This document shows, piece after piece, positions 1 to 7,657 of a stretch of 55,599 bases of DNA. The DNA comes from an uncultured Geobacter sp. (GTDB lineage: Bacteria > Desulfobacterota > Desulfuromonadia > Geobacterales > Geobacteraceae). Numbering within the stretch: the first letter of the stretch is position 1; each line of letters begins with the position of its first letter. Position numbers and translations under genes: made by a program. The stretch is from NCBI GenBank assembly GCA_903925075.1, contig CAIYDQ010000196.1, positions 1 through 55,599 on the forward strand. Direction: 5' to 3'. The notes under the pieces are model-generated. The model was not told where the DNA came from and searched no databases. It saw only the letters and a list, made by a program, of their open reading frames with translations.

Positions 1-235
1 ATTCATCTGCGCACGAGTATCCTTATTTTTTTCATATTTGGGAGCGTATAGTAAAAATATAGCCACCGAAACAACGGCGTTACGATTACCGGTGGAACAC
101 GCCAGGAGTTCAGTCTCAGTCCTGATTCTCTTAGTGGGAAACTTAATCGGCCCCTGGCTAGAACAGACGGGAAGATCTTTGAGATAGCGCGGAAATAATT
201 TGCAGTCAGTTATCTCTCGATCGCGGGAGGGTGCT

Positions 236-598
236 ATGAGAAAAGCTATTTTGGTCATACTTGCAGTCTTGGTCCTGATACTTGGGAATTCCGTTTCCGG
301 CGAGGCCGCTCGTGGCTTTCACGGACACGGGCACGGGCATTTCGGGGTGGACGTCGTGGTCGGACCGGGATGGGGTCCCTGGTGGGGGCCATACCCTTAT
401 TATTATCCCTATCCGTATGCGACTGCTCCGGTTGTCATACAGAGCGAACCTGAGCTAATTGTCGAACCGCAGCCTCAGGAGCAACAGTACCGGTATTATT
501 GCAAGGACCCCGGCGGGTACTATCCCTACGTCAAACAGTGTCCCAAAGGCTGGATGAAGGTAGTGCCCGCTCCCGCGCCGTCGGGTCCGGAGGAATGA
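236..598 (+). CDS. Small secreted Gly/His/Tyr/Pro-rich protein of unknown function
   Basis: Encodes 120 residues. I start it at the ATG at 236 because GGGAGG lies 5 bases upstream; the frame is open further up but without such a site. Residues 1-24 form a signal peptide (MRKA, then a Leu/Val/Ile core, then a small-residue end). The mature part has a Gly-His run, a Trp/Pro/Tyr-rich stretch, and a C-terminal part with two cysteines (YYCKDPGGYYP and KQCPKGW). Short exported proteins of this kind are common in Geobacter-type genomes and are usually uncharacterised. The next gene starts 3 bases after its stop, so the two are probably co-transcribed. No function is assigned. Confidence 0.7.
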   Translation: MRKAILVILAVLVLILGNSVSGEAARGFHGHGHGHFGVDVVVGPGWGPWWGPYPYYYPYPYATAPVVIQSEPELIVEPQPQEQQYRYYCKDPGGYYPYVKQCPKGWMKVVPAPAPSGPEE

Positions 599-601
599 GC
601 C

Positions 602-1087
602 ATGTTAAGACAGACGATAAAATCCATGTTGCTCCTCGTGTCGTTGGTATCCGCTGGATGCGCGACTCTTCCGACAGGTCCGAGCGTGAACGTCATGCCC
701 GCTCCGGGAAAGCCCTTTGACCAATTCATGGCGGAAGATGCAGTTTGCCGGCAATATGCCGAGAGGCAGCTCGGTATGAGTCCGCAGGAAACGGCCAACC
801 GGAATGCGGTTACAGGAGCGGGGGTGGGAACGGTAATCGGTGCCGGTGCAGGCGCTCTTCTCGGGGCCGCTTCCGGCCATCCCGGAGCCGGTGCGGCAAT
901 AGGTGCCGGCACGGGACTTTTGTTCGGCACGGCCGCCGGCGCCAGTTCCGGGCAGGCATACGGCGCCGAAGCGCAGCGGCGGTATGACAACACCTACGTA
1001 CAGTGCATGTATTCCAAGGGCAACCAGGTTCCTGGCGCGGTGAGGCGCCCGGTTCGGCGCTATTATGCACCTCCGCCGCCCTACTGA
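602..1087 (+). CDS. Glycine-zipper lipoprotein
   Basis: Encodes 161 residues starting with a lipoprotein signal whose lipobox ends at Cys19 (SAGC), so it is probably lipid-anchored in the cell envelope. Residues about 65-125 are a Gly/Ala-rich glycine-zipper segment with repeated GxGxG spacing, the pattern seen in outer-membrane or envelope proteins that insert as helical hairpins. The C-terminus is Arg/Pro/Tyr-rich. It follows the preceding secreted-protein gene by 3 bases, so the two probably form an envelope operon ending at the hairpin at 1211-1258. The exact role is unknown. Confidence 0.75.
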   Translation: MLRQTIKSMLLLVSLVSAGCATLPTGPSVNVMPAPGKPFDQFMAEDAVCRQYAERQLGMSPQETANRNAVTGAGVGTVIGAGAGALLGAASGHPGAGAAIGAGTGLLFGTAAGASSGQAYGAEAQRRYDNTYVQCMYSKGNQVPGAVRRPVRRYYAPPPPY

Positions 1088-1210
1088 CCCTGCTCCGAAG
1101 TTGCGACCAAACCGGCCCGAGGAGTTGCGGAAGATCTCTCTCCATCAGACTCGGATCGGGTGCGATACGGTGACCAAAGGACGGTAATCAAAGGAACCTG
1201 GTAGCGCGCT

Positions 1211-1258
1211 CACCAGAAAAGGACCCTGCAGCTAGACTGCAAGGTCCTTTTTCTGGTG
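1211..1258. terminator. Bidirectional rho-independent terminator
   Basis: CACCAGAAAAGGACC pairs with GGTCCTTTTTCTGGTG around a short centre. The A-run and T-run on the two sides let it work in both directions, between the convergent lipoprotein gene (plus) and DUF5666 gene (minus). Confidence 0.75.
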
Positions 1259-1296
1259 TGGAGATTGCAATTCCTATCGGCGTGTAGCCCTATCGA

Positions 1297-2412
1297 TCAA
1301 GGTCTTATGCTGATCTTTATGGCATTCAATACGCCGTTGCTGAGTGGCCCTTCTACTTCCACCCTTACGTTGTTTGCTAGCCCCGCTAGCGACAGGCTCC
1401 CGGCATTCACCGACTGGCCGCTGACTTTGAAGGTGCTGGCACCGGTGAATCCGCTTATCAGGCCCTCGACCTCAAGTTTGGCGCCTTCGATTCCCTTTGC
1501 ATTTTCCTGGCTTGCTTCTATCTTGGTGGCAACCAGTTTGGGCGAGGCCCCAGACGTGTACCCGGCCCCCGTTCCTTTGACTTCGACAAAGACGCCGTTG
1601 GCCGGGCTCGACAGATCATGCAAGCTGGCGCCGCTGTAGTCCACGGCCAGGGCGTTGATGGTGAAGGTCTTTGCCGTGGTGTCCAAGTTTGTAATGGTAC
1701 CTTTCACCTCGAGCTTGGCAGCGGCAGGGAGAGGCGGATCACTTTCCTTGGTGATGAAATTCGCCTGAATGACGCCATTTGCATCGGGGAGTCCGTTGAC
1801 CTCAACCCTGGCACCGGCCGGAAGCAAGGTGGAGAGATGTGGTACGATCTGCGCCGCCGTACTGAAATTGCCGAACCCGGCGAGTCTGGTCTTGCCCGAG
1901 GCGATGGTGGCCGCAGTGGTGTTGAGTGCGACGGTCTGCCCCAAGGCCTGGAACTGCGGCACGCCGTTGGTCGGCGTGATATCCACCGGCCCTTCAAGGT
2001 TATCCTCTAACTCGACTTCCGTCGCCACTCCCCGATGATTCAGGTCGTCGGAAATGACGCCCTTGACATTCACAACCATGCCAGGCTTGAAAGCCGATTC
2101 GCTGAGATCGACGGAGTCGGTTCCCTTGTTATCGGTCATTTTCGCTCCGGTTATCTGGTATTCGACTCCGTTTACGAAGATGCTTCCCAAAGCGGTGATG
2201 GCCCCTTTGGCCGCGACCGTCGTGCCGGCGGATGAACTTTTGAAGACGGGGTATAATATTGCCCTTGTGTCTGCGGAGTCTGCCCGCGCCAGGGCCCAGG
2301 AGATTTCTTGATGCTTTTGCCAAGGCTTGGTACGATGCGCGCAGCCGGAGTCGAATCGCCACGTTTCATGGTGCCGCGCCGGTTGCAGCCTGATGGCGGC
2401 GGTACACGACAC
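1297..2412 (-). CDS. DUF5666 repeat protein; 5' end doubtful, possibly truncated
   Basis: From about base 2245 down to 1297 the frame encodes four successive units of roughly 60-75 residues. Each has a GxI or GxV beta start and a VEVKG or VNVKG end, typical of DUF5666 OB-like repeats found in exported Geobacter proteins. Upstream, the frame stays open only to a GTG at 2412. The 55 or so residues it would add (many Arg, His and Trp, no hydrophobic stretch, no lipobox) do not look like a real N-terminus. Family members known to me start with a signal peptide or lipoprotein signal, so the secretion signal appears lost or replaced. It could be a decaying gene. The domain call is firm; the start is not. 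Confidence 0.55.
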   Translation of the reverse strand: MSCTAAIRLQPARHHETWRFDSGCAHRTKPWQKHQEISWALARADSADTRAILYPVFKSSSAGTTVAAKGAITALGSIFVNGVEYQITGAKMTDNKGTDSVDLSESAFKPGMVVNVKGVISDDLNHRGVATEVELEDNLEGPVDITPTNGVPQFQALGQTVALNTTAATIASGKTRLAGFGNFSTAAQIVPHLSTLLPAGARVEVNGLPDANGVIQANFITKESDPPLPAAAKLEVKGTITNLDTTAKTFTINALAVDYSGASLHDLSSPANGVFVEVKGTGAGYTSGASPKLVATKIEASQENAKGIEGAKLEVEGLISGFTGASTFKVSGQSVNAGSLSLAGLANNVRVEVEGPLSNGVLNAIKISIRP

Positions 2413-2430
2413 CCGATCAGGGAGACGATC

Positions 2431-3063
2431 ATGAAACTGCTACTGCTCTTATTGTCCTTCAGCTTGGCGGCACAGCCGGCAGCCGCGGCTACGGTCGATG
2501 CGCTTTCCACCTGCACCGCCAAGGTGTTTTCCGAAATAGGGCGCACTCACAAGTGGTCGGGAAAGCCGCCTGCCGGGTGCCCGGAGGGCCTCGCCGTGAC
2601 TAAGCATGAGGACGGCGCCTTGGTGACCTTCTGGACGGTAACCAGGTCGGGAGACGGCTGGGTGCAGACCTCCTTCTCGGCGGCTGAAAGCTACCAGGAG
2701 CTGGCGCATCCGACTGATCTATCGGCGGCGAACAAGGATGTGCTTGCGCGCGGGCGCAGGCTCTCGCGTTGTCTGCAGACGCAAGGGACCACTCATGTGC
2801 CCGACGAATGTCGGATGCGCGGGTCCAAAGAAACTCTGGCCAGTGAGGAGAGCGGCGTAAAGGACGTGTCGCAGATAACGCTCAACGATACGGGCAGATA
2901 TTGCGCCGTGGAATATGTCGTGGGCGACACCATCGCGACTCCGTCGGAACCTGCGGATATTGACACCGGGGACGCACTACCGCCCGGCATACAGATCAAA
3001 ATACTGCTGGGAGGATCCCCGGCCACATCGGGAACCAGTACCGGCACCGGCACAACGAAGTAA
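2431..3063 (+). CDS. Predicted secreted protein of unknown function
   Basis: Encodes 210 residues. The ATG at 2431 follows a GGGAG site and opens a clear signal peptide (Met-Lys, a Leu-rich core, then AQPAAAA), so the product is probably periplasmic. The mature part has several cysteines (STCTAK, PAGCPEG, SRCLQ, DECRM, RYCAVEY) that could form disulfides. The C-terminus is a low-complexity Gly/Thr/Ser tail. I do not recognise the family. It runs divergently from the damaged 5' end of the DUF5666 gene, so its promoter must lie in or near that sequence. Confidence 0.65.
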   Translation: MKLLLLLLSFSLAAQPAAAATVDALSTCTAKVFSEIGRTHKWSGKPPAGCPEGLAVTKHEDGALVTFWTVTRSGDGWVQTSFSAAESYQELAHPTDLSAANKDVLARGRRLSRCLQTQGTTHVPDECRMRGSKETLASEESGVKDVSQITLNDTGRYCAVEYVVGDTIATPSEPADIDTGDALPPGIQIKILLGGSPATSGTSTGTGTTK

Positions 3064-3143
3064 CGACAAGGTAAAGAACAGAAAAAAGCCGGGAGGACGA
3101 GGCAAGCGTGCATCGTTGGCCGGGTAAGGCCAACACTCAACTC

Positions 3144-3275
3144 ATGGCCTTGCTTGCGTCCCTTGCTCCCTGTCAAGTGAACATGCGGGTCGATCAGTTC
3201 GTCAAAGCACCTTACGATATGCAGATACAGGCATTGAACGATCAAATAAGCTTTTTGCAGGGAGTGACAAGGTAA
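3144..3275 (+). CDS. Possible 43-residue ORF or remnant
   Basis: An open frame from ATG 3144 to TAA 3273. Its second half (MRVDQFVKAPYDMQIQ and following residues) has the look of an amphipathic helix, unlike random translation of this stretch. There is no good ribosome binding site and no recognised family. It may be the tail of a decayed gene. Low confidence. Confidence 0.15.
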   Translation: MALLASLAPCQVNMRVDQFVKAPYDMQIQALNDQISFLQGVTR

Positions 3276-3323
3276 GCTGAACCTTGCCGACTTTTCCTCA
3301 CGCAGTCCTCTCAGAAAAATACA

Positions 3324-3356
3324 AAAGGGATTGGCCGGTTCGCGGTCAATCCCTTT
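3324..3356. terminator. Rho-independent terminator hairpin
   Basis: AAAGGGATTG pairs with CAATCCCTTT around a GC-rich loop. The flanking A and T bases are suited to ending transcription in either direction. Apart from this hairpin and the short ORF at 3144, the bases 3064-3445 hold nothing I can recognise. Confidence 0.55.
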
Positions 3357-3483
3357 GCTACGGCACATGCTGGTTATGTGACAGTTACACCCCTATCATG
3401 ACTTTCCCAGCGGAACACTGCGCAGTATTTACCGCCAAGCTCTCCGAGCAACCGATTTGCCTCCGTGTGTCTGTCACCATTAC

Positions 3484-3636
3484 ATGCCTTGGCCAAGCTC
3501 TTAAGGAGGAGCTACAAAAACGTTTATGACGACGTTTCCGCTCTGGTGACTGCCGGTCTTTTTGAGCGGGACGAACGCAAAAGAGTGTGCGTTCCTTGGC
3601 ATGAGATCGAAACAACACTGAAGTTAAGGGCTTCCT
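3484..3636 (+). pseudogene. tumA antitoxin remnant (3' half)
   Basis: The translation ALAKLLRRSYKNVYDDVSA and beyond is almost identical to the C-terminal half of the intact antitoxin at 6200-6559, down to WHEIETTLKL. The first half is missing and the frame runs on into unrelated sequence after a deletion junction. Differences such as Leu to Val and Ile to Phe show it has drifted from the intact copy. Confidence 0.75.
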
Positions 3637-3754
3637 TATCCATAAGCAAATAAGCGTGAGCCAGGTCAAAATAACCCGCTTGTCGTCGACAAACATCAGG
3701 CAAATGATCGCGACAATGATATTTGAGAGCTGGCAGTGCTTGTGAGCAGTCCAT
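3634..3754 (-). pseudogene. TPR-protein remnant
   Basis: The minus strand starts with MDCSQAL, as the intact TPR gene at 6572-7114 does. Deletions and frame changes then leave only pieces such as AGYFDLAHAYLLMD. It cannot make a complete protein. Confidence 0.7.
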
Positions 3755-3812
3755 GAGTGCGGCTTATAACATCTCATGATGGTCAAAGCTATCAGAATTG
3801 CTGCGAAGCAAC

Positions 3813-3844
3813 AAAGGCTTTACGGGAAAACCCGTAAAGCCTTT
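3813..3844 (-). terminator. Copy of the tRNA-Leu terminator
   Basis: AAAGGCTTTACGGG and CCCGTAAAGCCTTT form the same hairpin as at 7172-7204. The T-run on the minus-strand side is interrupted here, so it may be weaker. Confidence 0.5.
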
Positions 3845-3851
3845 GTTTTGT

Positions 3852-3894
3852 TGGTGCCCGGATCGGAATCGAACCGATTCGCCCTTACCAGCGA
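3852..3894 (-). other. tRNA-Leu 3'-end fragment
   Basis: About 43 bases match the 3' part of the intact tRNA-Leu at 7212-7298: CCA end, acceptor 3' strand, T arm and variable region. The acceptor strand is one base short and the anticodon half is absent. In the T stem both strands differ from the intact gene yet still pair (ATCGG/CCGAT here against ACCGG/CCGGT there). It ends 7 bases before the stop of the chemoreceptor gene. Confidence 0.8.
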
Positions 3895-3901
3895 GGTATG
3901 C

Positions 3902-5518
3902 TCACAGCCTAAAGCGCCTGACATTTCTGTGCAGTTCTTCCGCCAGCCTGGTCAACCGGCTGGCCGCCTCATCGGTCTGCTGCGCGCCGGTGGCAGAGTG
4001 CTGCACGATCTCGGTGATCCGCTGCATGTTATGGCTGATCTCCCTGGTGGTCGCGGTCTGCTCTTCCGCGGCGATGGCGATCTGGTTGGCCTGCTGGGTC
4101 ACCTCACCGATCTGGCCAAGAATCGACTCCAATGCCTGCCCCGACTTGGCCACCTCGCCGGTCCCCTTCTCCACCTCGCTCACTCCCTCATTCATGGCGC
4201 TCACGGCGGACCTGGTCTCGCTCTGAATAGTCTTGATCATATCGCCGATCTCGCGGGTTGCCCTGGTGGTCCTCTCCGCCAGCGCGCGCACTTCGTCCGC
4301 CACCACGGCGAAACCGCGCCCCTGTTCTCCGGCCCGTGCCGCCTCGATGGCGGCGTTCAGCGCCAGCAGATTGGTCTGGTCGGCGATGTCCTCGATGGTG
4401 CCGATGATCTCGCCGATCTGCTCCGATCTCCCCCCCAGACTGTCCACCGTGACGGCGGCCGACTTGACGCGGTCGGCTATGGTTTTCATGGCGGCGATGC
4501 TGCTCTTGACCACCCGGGTCCCATGGAGCGCCGATTCGTTGGCACGCTCGGCGTTATCCGCGGTCTTGTGGCAGCTGTTGGCGATGTCGTTGGAGGTGGC
4601 CGCCATCTCTTCGCCGGCGGTAGCCACCGAACCCGATTGCGCCGCCACTTGTTCGGCCCCGGCCACCATCTCTTTCGAGGTTGCATGCAGGTCGGCCGCC
4701 GCCGAGGTCACCTCCGAGGATGCCTTGGTCAGAGCGCCGAGGGTCTCCTTCATGCGTGCTACCATGTTATGCATGGCGCGCATGAGCAGGGCCGTCTCGT
4801 CCTGGCCGTGGCTTTCGATCTCCATCGTCAGATCCCCTTCGGCAATCCGGTCGGCCGCCTCGACGCAGGCGCGGATGGGGCGGGTGATGGCCGACGAGAA
4901 GAGGAACGAGATGACAAAGCTCACCACCAGCGCCCCGGCGCTGAAGATGAGCAGGAGAAGCCGGGCTTGTTTGCTGCTGCCGATCGCCTCCTCGGTGCGG
5001 GCCGCGGCCAAAGCGCCATAGTAGCCGTCCAGTGCCTTGCCGGATTCGCGTACGCGTTCGAACAGGGACCTCCCCTCGGCGTTGAAGGTCGTCGTGAAGG
5101 CCGCCTTGTCCCCTTTCATGGCGAACTCTATCAGTTTCTGGTTGGTCTCCTTGCCGGTCTTCAACCCCTCCATGAGGTTGGCCAGGAGTTTCTTCCCCTC
5201 GTCGGTGGTAGTGTTCTTGGCGATGGCATCGAGCTTTGCCTTATAGGCCTTGCGCATTTCCCCTATGGCATCCAGCTGTTTCTGCCGTTCGGCGGAGTCG
5301 TCGGTGAACGCCAGCGCCTTGATGGCGTCGCTGATGGTGGCCGCGTAGGTGAGGATGCTGGAGACATCGTTTCGGACTCTGTTGACCGACTGCACGTCGG
5401 TCAGATGTTCCGCGCTGCCGGACAGGGCGAACATCCCGGTGACGGCGCAGATGATCAAGAGCAGCGAACCGGTTGTGAAGCCGATGAACAGTTTGGTGCC
5501 AATTTTCAGGTTTTTCAA
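3902..5518 (-). CDS. Methyl-accepting chemotaxis protein
   Basis: Encodes 538 residues of a transmembrane chemoreceptor that passes ligand signals to a CheA/CheW complex. Start is TTG at 5518, supported by AGGAG 6 bases upstream. TM1 is about residues 10-32, a helical periplasmic sensor about 33-186, TM2 about 187-208, HAMP about 210-262. The cytoplasmic signalling hairpin has its conserved tip near 368-415 ([19 protein letters not shown]). There is no C-terminal receptor-docking pentapeptide. The stimulus is unknown and no che genes adjoin it. It sits between the intact and the decayed copy of the neighbouring region, so it may be part of the accessory patch, although its composition matches the core genes. 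Confidence 0.93.
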   Translation of the reverse strand: MKNLKIGTKLFIGFTTGSLLLIICAVTGMFALSGSAEHLTDVQSVNRVRNDVSSILTYAATISDAIKALAFTDDSAERQKQLDAIGEMRKAYKAKLDAIAKNTTTDEGKKLLANLMEGLKTGKETNQKLIEFAMKGDKAAFTTTFNAEGRSLFERVRESGKALDGYYGALAAARTEEAIGSSKQARLLLLIFSAGALVVSFVISFLFSSAITRPIRACVEAADRIAEGDLTMEIESHGQDETALLMRAMHNMVARMKETLGALTKASSEVTSAAADLHATSKEMVAGAEQVAAQSGSVATAGEEMAATSNDIANSCHKTADNAERANESALHGTRVVKSSIAAMKTIADRVKSAAVTVDSLGGRSEQIGEIIGTIEDIADQTNLLALNAAIEAARAGEQGRGFAVVADEVRALAERTTRATREIGDMIKTIQSETRSAVSAMNEGVSEVEKGTGEVAKSGQALESILGQIGEVTQQANQIAIAAEEQTATTREISHNMQRITEIVQHSATGAQQTDEAASRLTRLAEELHRNVRRFRL

Positions 5519-5900
5519 GGTAGCTCCTAATGGCCGGCGATCTTTGGACGCGCAGCTTGACGATATGTATGTCAGTCTGCTTATCGACGCCGATAATGTC
5601 CGACTTTAACGTTTTAATGAAAGCGTGAACCAATGTCTTACGATTGCCGATGCTCCGGCAACAGAGTAACCGATTTGCTTCGTGTGTCAGTCACCACTAC
5701 CGGGTTGTCGGCAAAAAACCCTTGAGCTGCAAGTTAATCTGGATCTGCTACAGTCGCCAACGGCGCACATTTGAGTCATGGATGCATGCCGAGCCTACTG
5801 GAGACTTCCGCTTGAGGTGCAAGCGTGTCCACGAGTCACCGGAAATAATCCACTTGCCAGCCTACCGCAGTTATAGTATTTTCCACCATAAGGACGGCCA
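5519..5900. other. Intergenic region, partly repeated
   Basis: The spacer between the divergent chemoreceptor and tumE genes contains the block 5664-5700 that recurs at 3446-3483. It is AT-richer than the core genes. I see no convincing gene, RNA structure or promoter in it. Confidence 0.4.
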
Positions 5901-6203
5901 ATGAAGGCTGAACCCATTTTCAAGGAAAAGCTGACTCTGGATGGGTTCATCCGAGAAATGATCGTTTGACGTCTTCGCAAGCCTGTCCCCGGGTGCCGTC
6001 ACCAATTCAAATACCGGTTTTTCTTTGGCACAGATGATGGCACCTGCCTTGTCCGTTATGACAACGAACGCGGCAAGGGTGATCACAAGCACCTGGAGGG
6101 GATGGAACTCCCCTACCTTTTCCGGAGTTTGGAAGCGACGTTCACCGATTTTCTTACGGATATTGCTGCTGTGATCGAAGACGAAGAGAGGGCGGAGGAA
6201 TGA
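5901..6203 (+). pseudogene. TumE-family toxin gene with in-frame TGA at codon 23
   Basis: Reading from the ATG at 5901 (AAGGAC upstream), one frame runs 100 codons to the TGA at 6201-6203. The single break is TGA at 5967-5969, codon 23. The residues read like TumE/DUF6516: KAEPIFKEKLTLDGFIREMIV, then stop, then RLRKPVPG and later RYDNERGKGDHKHLEG. Family members I recall have Trp in this place (IVWR), so this is most simply TGG changed to TGA. The final TGA overlaps the tumA start as ATGA, the coupling expected of a toxin-antitoxin pair. The toxin is probably inactive. A sequencing error is the main alternative. Confidence 0.75.
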
Positions 6204-6559
6204 AGGATTTAAAAATCGGGATAAAAAGCTGGGAAGAATCGACCAAAGAAACGAGCGACATGCTTCGCAAATTCGACCAAGGTATCTTTCCTGAACAGGC
6301 TATAGAGCGGGTCTACTTTCATGACTTTAAGACCCTGCTACGCTACCTCACCCCCAAGCGGCTCGTACTTCTGGAGGAGCTTCATAAGGCCGGCCCTATG
6401 AGCGTACTCGCCTTGGCCAAGCTCTTAAGGAGGAGCTACAAAAACGTTTACGACGACGTTTCCGCTCTGTTGACTGCCGGTCTTATTGAGCGGGACGAAC
6501 GCAAAAGAGTGTGCGTCCCTTGGCATGAGATCGAAACAACACTGAAGTTAGCGATATAA
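6200..6559 (+). CDS. TumA-family HTH antitoxin
   Basis: Encodes 119 residues starting MKDLKIGIKSWEES, a beginning I associate with TumA antitoxins. Residues about 50-105 form a winged helix-turn-helix (LTPKRLVLLEELHKAG, then LAKLLRRSYKNVYDDVSAL). It should bind DNA at its own promoter and neutralise TumE. The start overlaps the toxin stop by four bases (ATGA), so translation is coupled. With the toxin frame broken, this would be an orphan antitoxin or autoregulator. A truncated copy lies at 3484-3636. The gene is AT-richer than its core neighbours, which suggests acquisition. Confidence 0.8.
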   Translation: MKDLKIGIKSWEESTKETSDMLRKFDQGIFPEQAIERVYFHDFKTLLRYLTPKRLVLLEELHKAGPMSVLALAKLLRRSYKNVYDDVSALLTAGLIERDERKRVCVPWHEIETTLKLAI

Positions 6560-6571
6560 GCTTCGCCTGGG

Positions 6572-7114
6572 CTAAGCATTCTCGATAAGACGTTGGTACC
6601 TGCCTTCGGTGGAGATGGATTTAAACTGGGGGTTATTTTTAAGATCCTCCGCCGCTGACGGGTCAACCTTGACGGCCTGTTCGAGATACTCAAAGGTGAG
6701 GGCTTCCTGATCCATAAGCAAATAAGCGTGAGCCAGGTCAAAATAACCCGCTTTGTCGTCCGGGTGAATCCTTACCGCATCCCGAAAGCAGTTACTAGCT
6801 CTGACGATCTCGTTCTTAGCAAGCCAGGCATATCCCAAAGAATTATAGAGATTAAACGCGGTAGGATCTATTTGTTCGGCGGAAGTAAGGATCGCAATTT
6901 TTGCATCGGCATCTGGCTCAGAGTAACTGGCGATGATACGGTGCATGGCCTTTTGCGCCGTCACATTCTCTTTTCTCAACCGGTTGCTCAAATTCTCAAA
7001 ATCGGTTCGTATGCCTTTAAGACGCCAGTATTCGTAGATCGTGACGCCGACAAACATCAGGCCAATGATCGCGACAATGATATTTAAAGCTGTCAGTGCT
7101 TGTGAGCAGTCCAT
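6572..7114 (-). CDS. Membrane-anchored TPR protein
   Basis: Encodes 180 residues. Residues about 8-28 form one hydrophobic segment (LNIIVAIIGLMFVGVTIYEYW), a likely N-terminal anchor, followed by a charged helix. Then come about two tetratricopeptide repeats, residues 75-150 (LYNSLGYAWLAKNEIVRASN and GYFDLAHAYLLMDQEALTFE), a fold for protein contacts. The partner is unknown. It converges with tumA, 12 bases apart. The start has only a weak ribosome binding site. Fragments of a second copy lie at 3634-3754. Confidence 0.65.
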   Translation of the reverse strand: MDCSQALTALNIIVAIIGLMFVGVTIYEYWRLKGIRTDFENLSNRLRKENVTAQKAMHRIIASYSEPDADAKIAILTSAEQIDPTAFNLYNSLGYAWLAKNEIVRASNCFRDAVRIHPDDKAGYFDLAHAYLLMDQEALTFEYLEQAVKVDPSAAEDLKNNPQFKSISTEGRYQRLIENA

Positions 7115-7171
7115 AAATGCGGTTTATAACATTTCTTGATGGTCAAAGCTATCAGAATTGCTGCTAAGCAA

Positions 7172-7204
7172 AAAGGCTTTACGGGAAAAACCCGTAAAGC
7201 CTTT
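7172..7204 (-). terminator. Rho-independent terminator after tRNA-Leu
   Basis: AAAGGCTTTACGGG pairs with CCCGTAAAGCCTTT, 14 bp around a 5-base loop, followed on the minus strand by TTTTT. It lies 8 bases beyond the CCA end of tRNA-Leu and probably ends the tRNA, and perhaps the ihfB, transcript. Confidence 0.75.
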
Positions 7205-7211
7205 GTTTTGT

Positions 7212-7298
7212 TGGTGCCCGGGACCGGAATCGAACCGGTACGCCCTTACGAGCGAGGGATTTTAAGTCCCTTGCGTCTACCAATTCCGCCACCCGGGC
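7212..7298 (-). tRNA. tRNA-Leu (anticodon UAA)
   Basis: An 87-base class II tRNA with encoded CCA. Acceptor stem GCCCGGG/CCCGGGC, discriminator A, D-loop with GG, anticodon loop CUUAAAA giving UAA, a long variable arm, and T arm ACCGG-UUCGAUU-CCGGU. It starts 23 bases after the ihfB stop, so it may be cut from that transcript. Its 3' half is repeated at 3852-3894. Confidence 0.95.
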
Positions 7299-7321
7299 CG
7301 GTCGCCGGCATCACCCGACTG

Positions 7322-7603
7322 CTACATGTTGTTTACGCGCTCGCGCAGATCCTTGCCGGTCTTGAAGAACGGGGTCTTCTTGGACGGTATGCTGACGATC
7401 TCGCCGCTCTTCGGGTTCCTCGCCTCGCGCGGCTCGCGATCCCTGATGGTGAAGCTCCCGAAACCGCGGATCTCCACCTTGTCTCCTGAGGTGAGCGCCT
7501 CACTCATGGCATCGAAGACCATCGATACTACCGCCTCCGAATCCTTGCGCGTCAGCACGCTACGCACTTCCACCAGCTTGTCTATCAGTTCGCTCTTGGT
7601 CAT
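7322..7603 (-). CDS. ihfB: Integration host factor beta-type subunit (HU/IHF family)
   Basis: Encodes 93 residues covering the whole HU/IHF fold. Two N-terminal helices are followed by the beta arm that reaches into the DNA minor groove, with RGFGSFTIRDREPREARNPK at about residues 46-65. IHF bends DNA and helps sigma-54 activation, recombination and replication. A position directly after rpsA is the classic ihfB/himD location, which favours the beta subunit over HU. It follows rpsA by 54 bases on the same strand and is followed by tRNA-Leu. Confidence 0.9.
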   Translation of the reverse strand: MTKSELIDKLVEVRSVLTRKDSEAVVSMVFDAMSEALTSGDKVEIRGFGSFTIRDREPREARNPKSGEIVSIPSKKTPFFKTGKDLRERVNNM

Positions 7604-7657
7604 TTAACACCTCAATCCTGCTATTGAATTACACGATTCGCGAATCGAATGCCAACC

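Larger units (their letters stand above)
3446..3894. repeat. Decayed second copy of the 5664-7254 region
   Basis: Four blocks match, in order and orientation, sequence right of the chemoreceptor gene. Bases 3446-3483 match 5664-5700; 3484-3633 match 6411-6552 (3' half of tumA); 3634-3693 match about 6697-6755 (inside the TPR gene); 3694-3894 match about 7048-7254 (5' end of the TPR gene, terminator and 3' half of tRNA-Leu). The three gaps are internal deletions in this copy. The chemoreceptor gene lies between the two copies. This looks like a tandem duplication, or two successive insertions at the tRNA gene, followed by decay. Confidence 0.8.

Noticed and set aside
1..235. Riboswitch (c-di-GMP/GEMM type) upstream of the first gene
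   Set aside because: A CCACCG/CGGTGG pairing near 64-104 looked suggestive, but the conserved GEMM core bases are missing. I see no gene or clear RNA structure in 1-235.
3776..5530. Very long open frames antisense to the chemoreceptor, rpsA, iorA and other genes
   Set aside because: They mirror high-GC coding genes in the opposite strand, translate to Gly/Arg/His/Leu-rich sequence without family features, and lack ribosome binding sites. They are codon-bias shadows.
5967..5969. TGA as selenocysteine codon in tumE
   Set aside because: The family position is Trp, no SECIS-like hairpin is evident right after the codon, and a single base change from TGG explains it.
3852..7298. A complete integrative element between tRNA-Leu and its fragment
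   Set aside because: No integrase, excisionase or transfer gene is present, and similarity extends far outside a short att core. Reported only as a duplication or possible insertion remnant.
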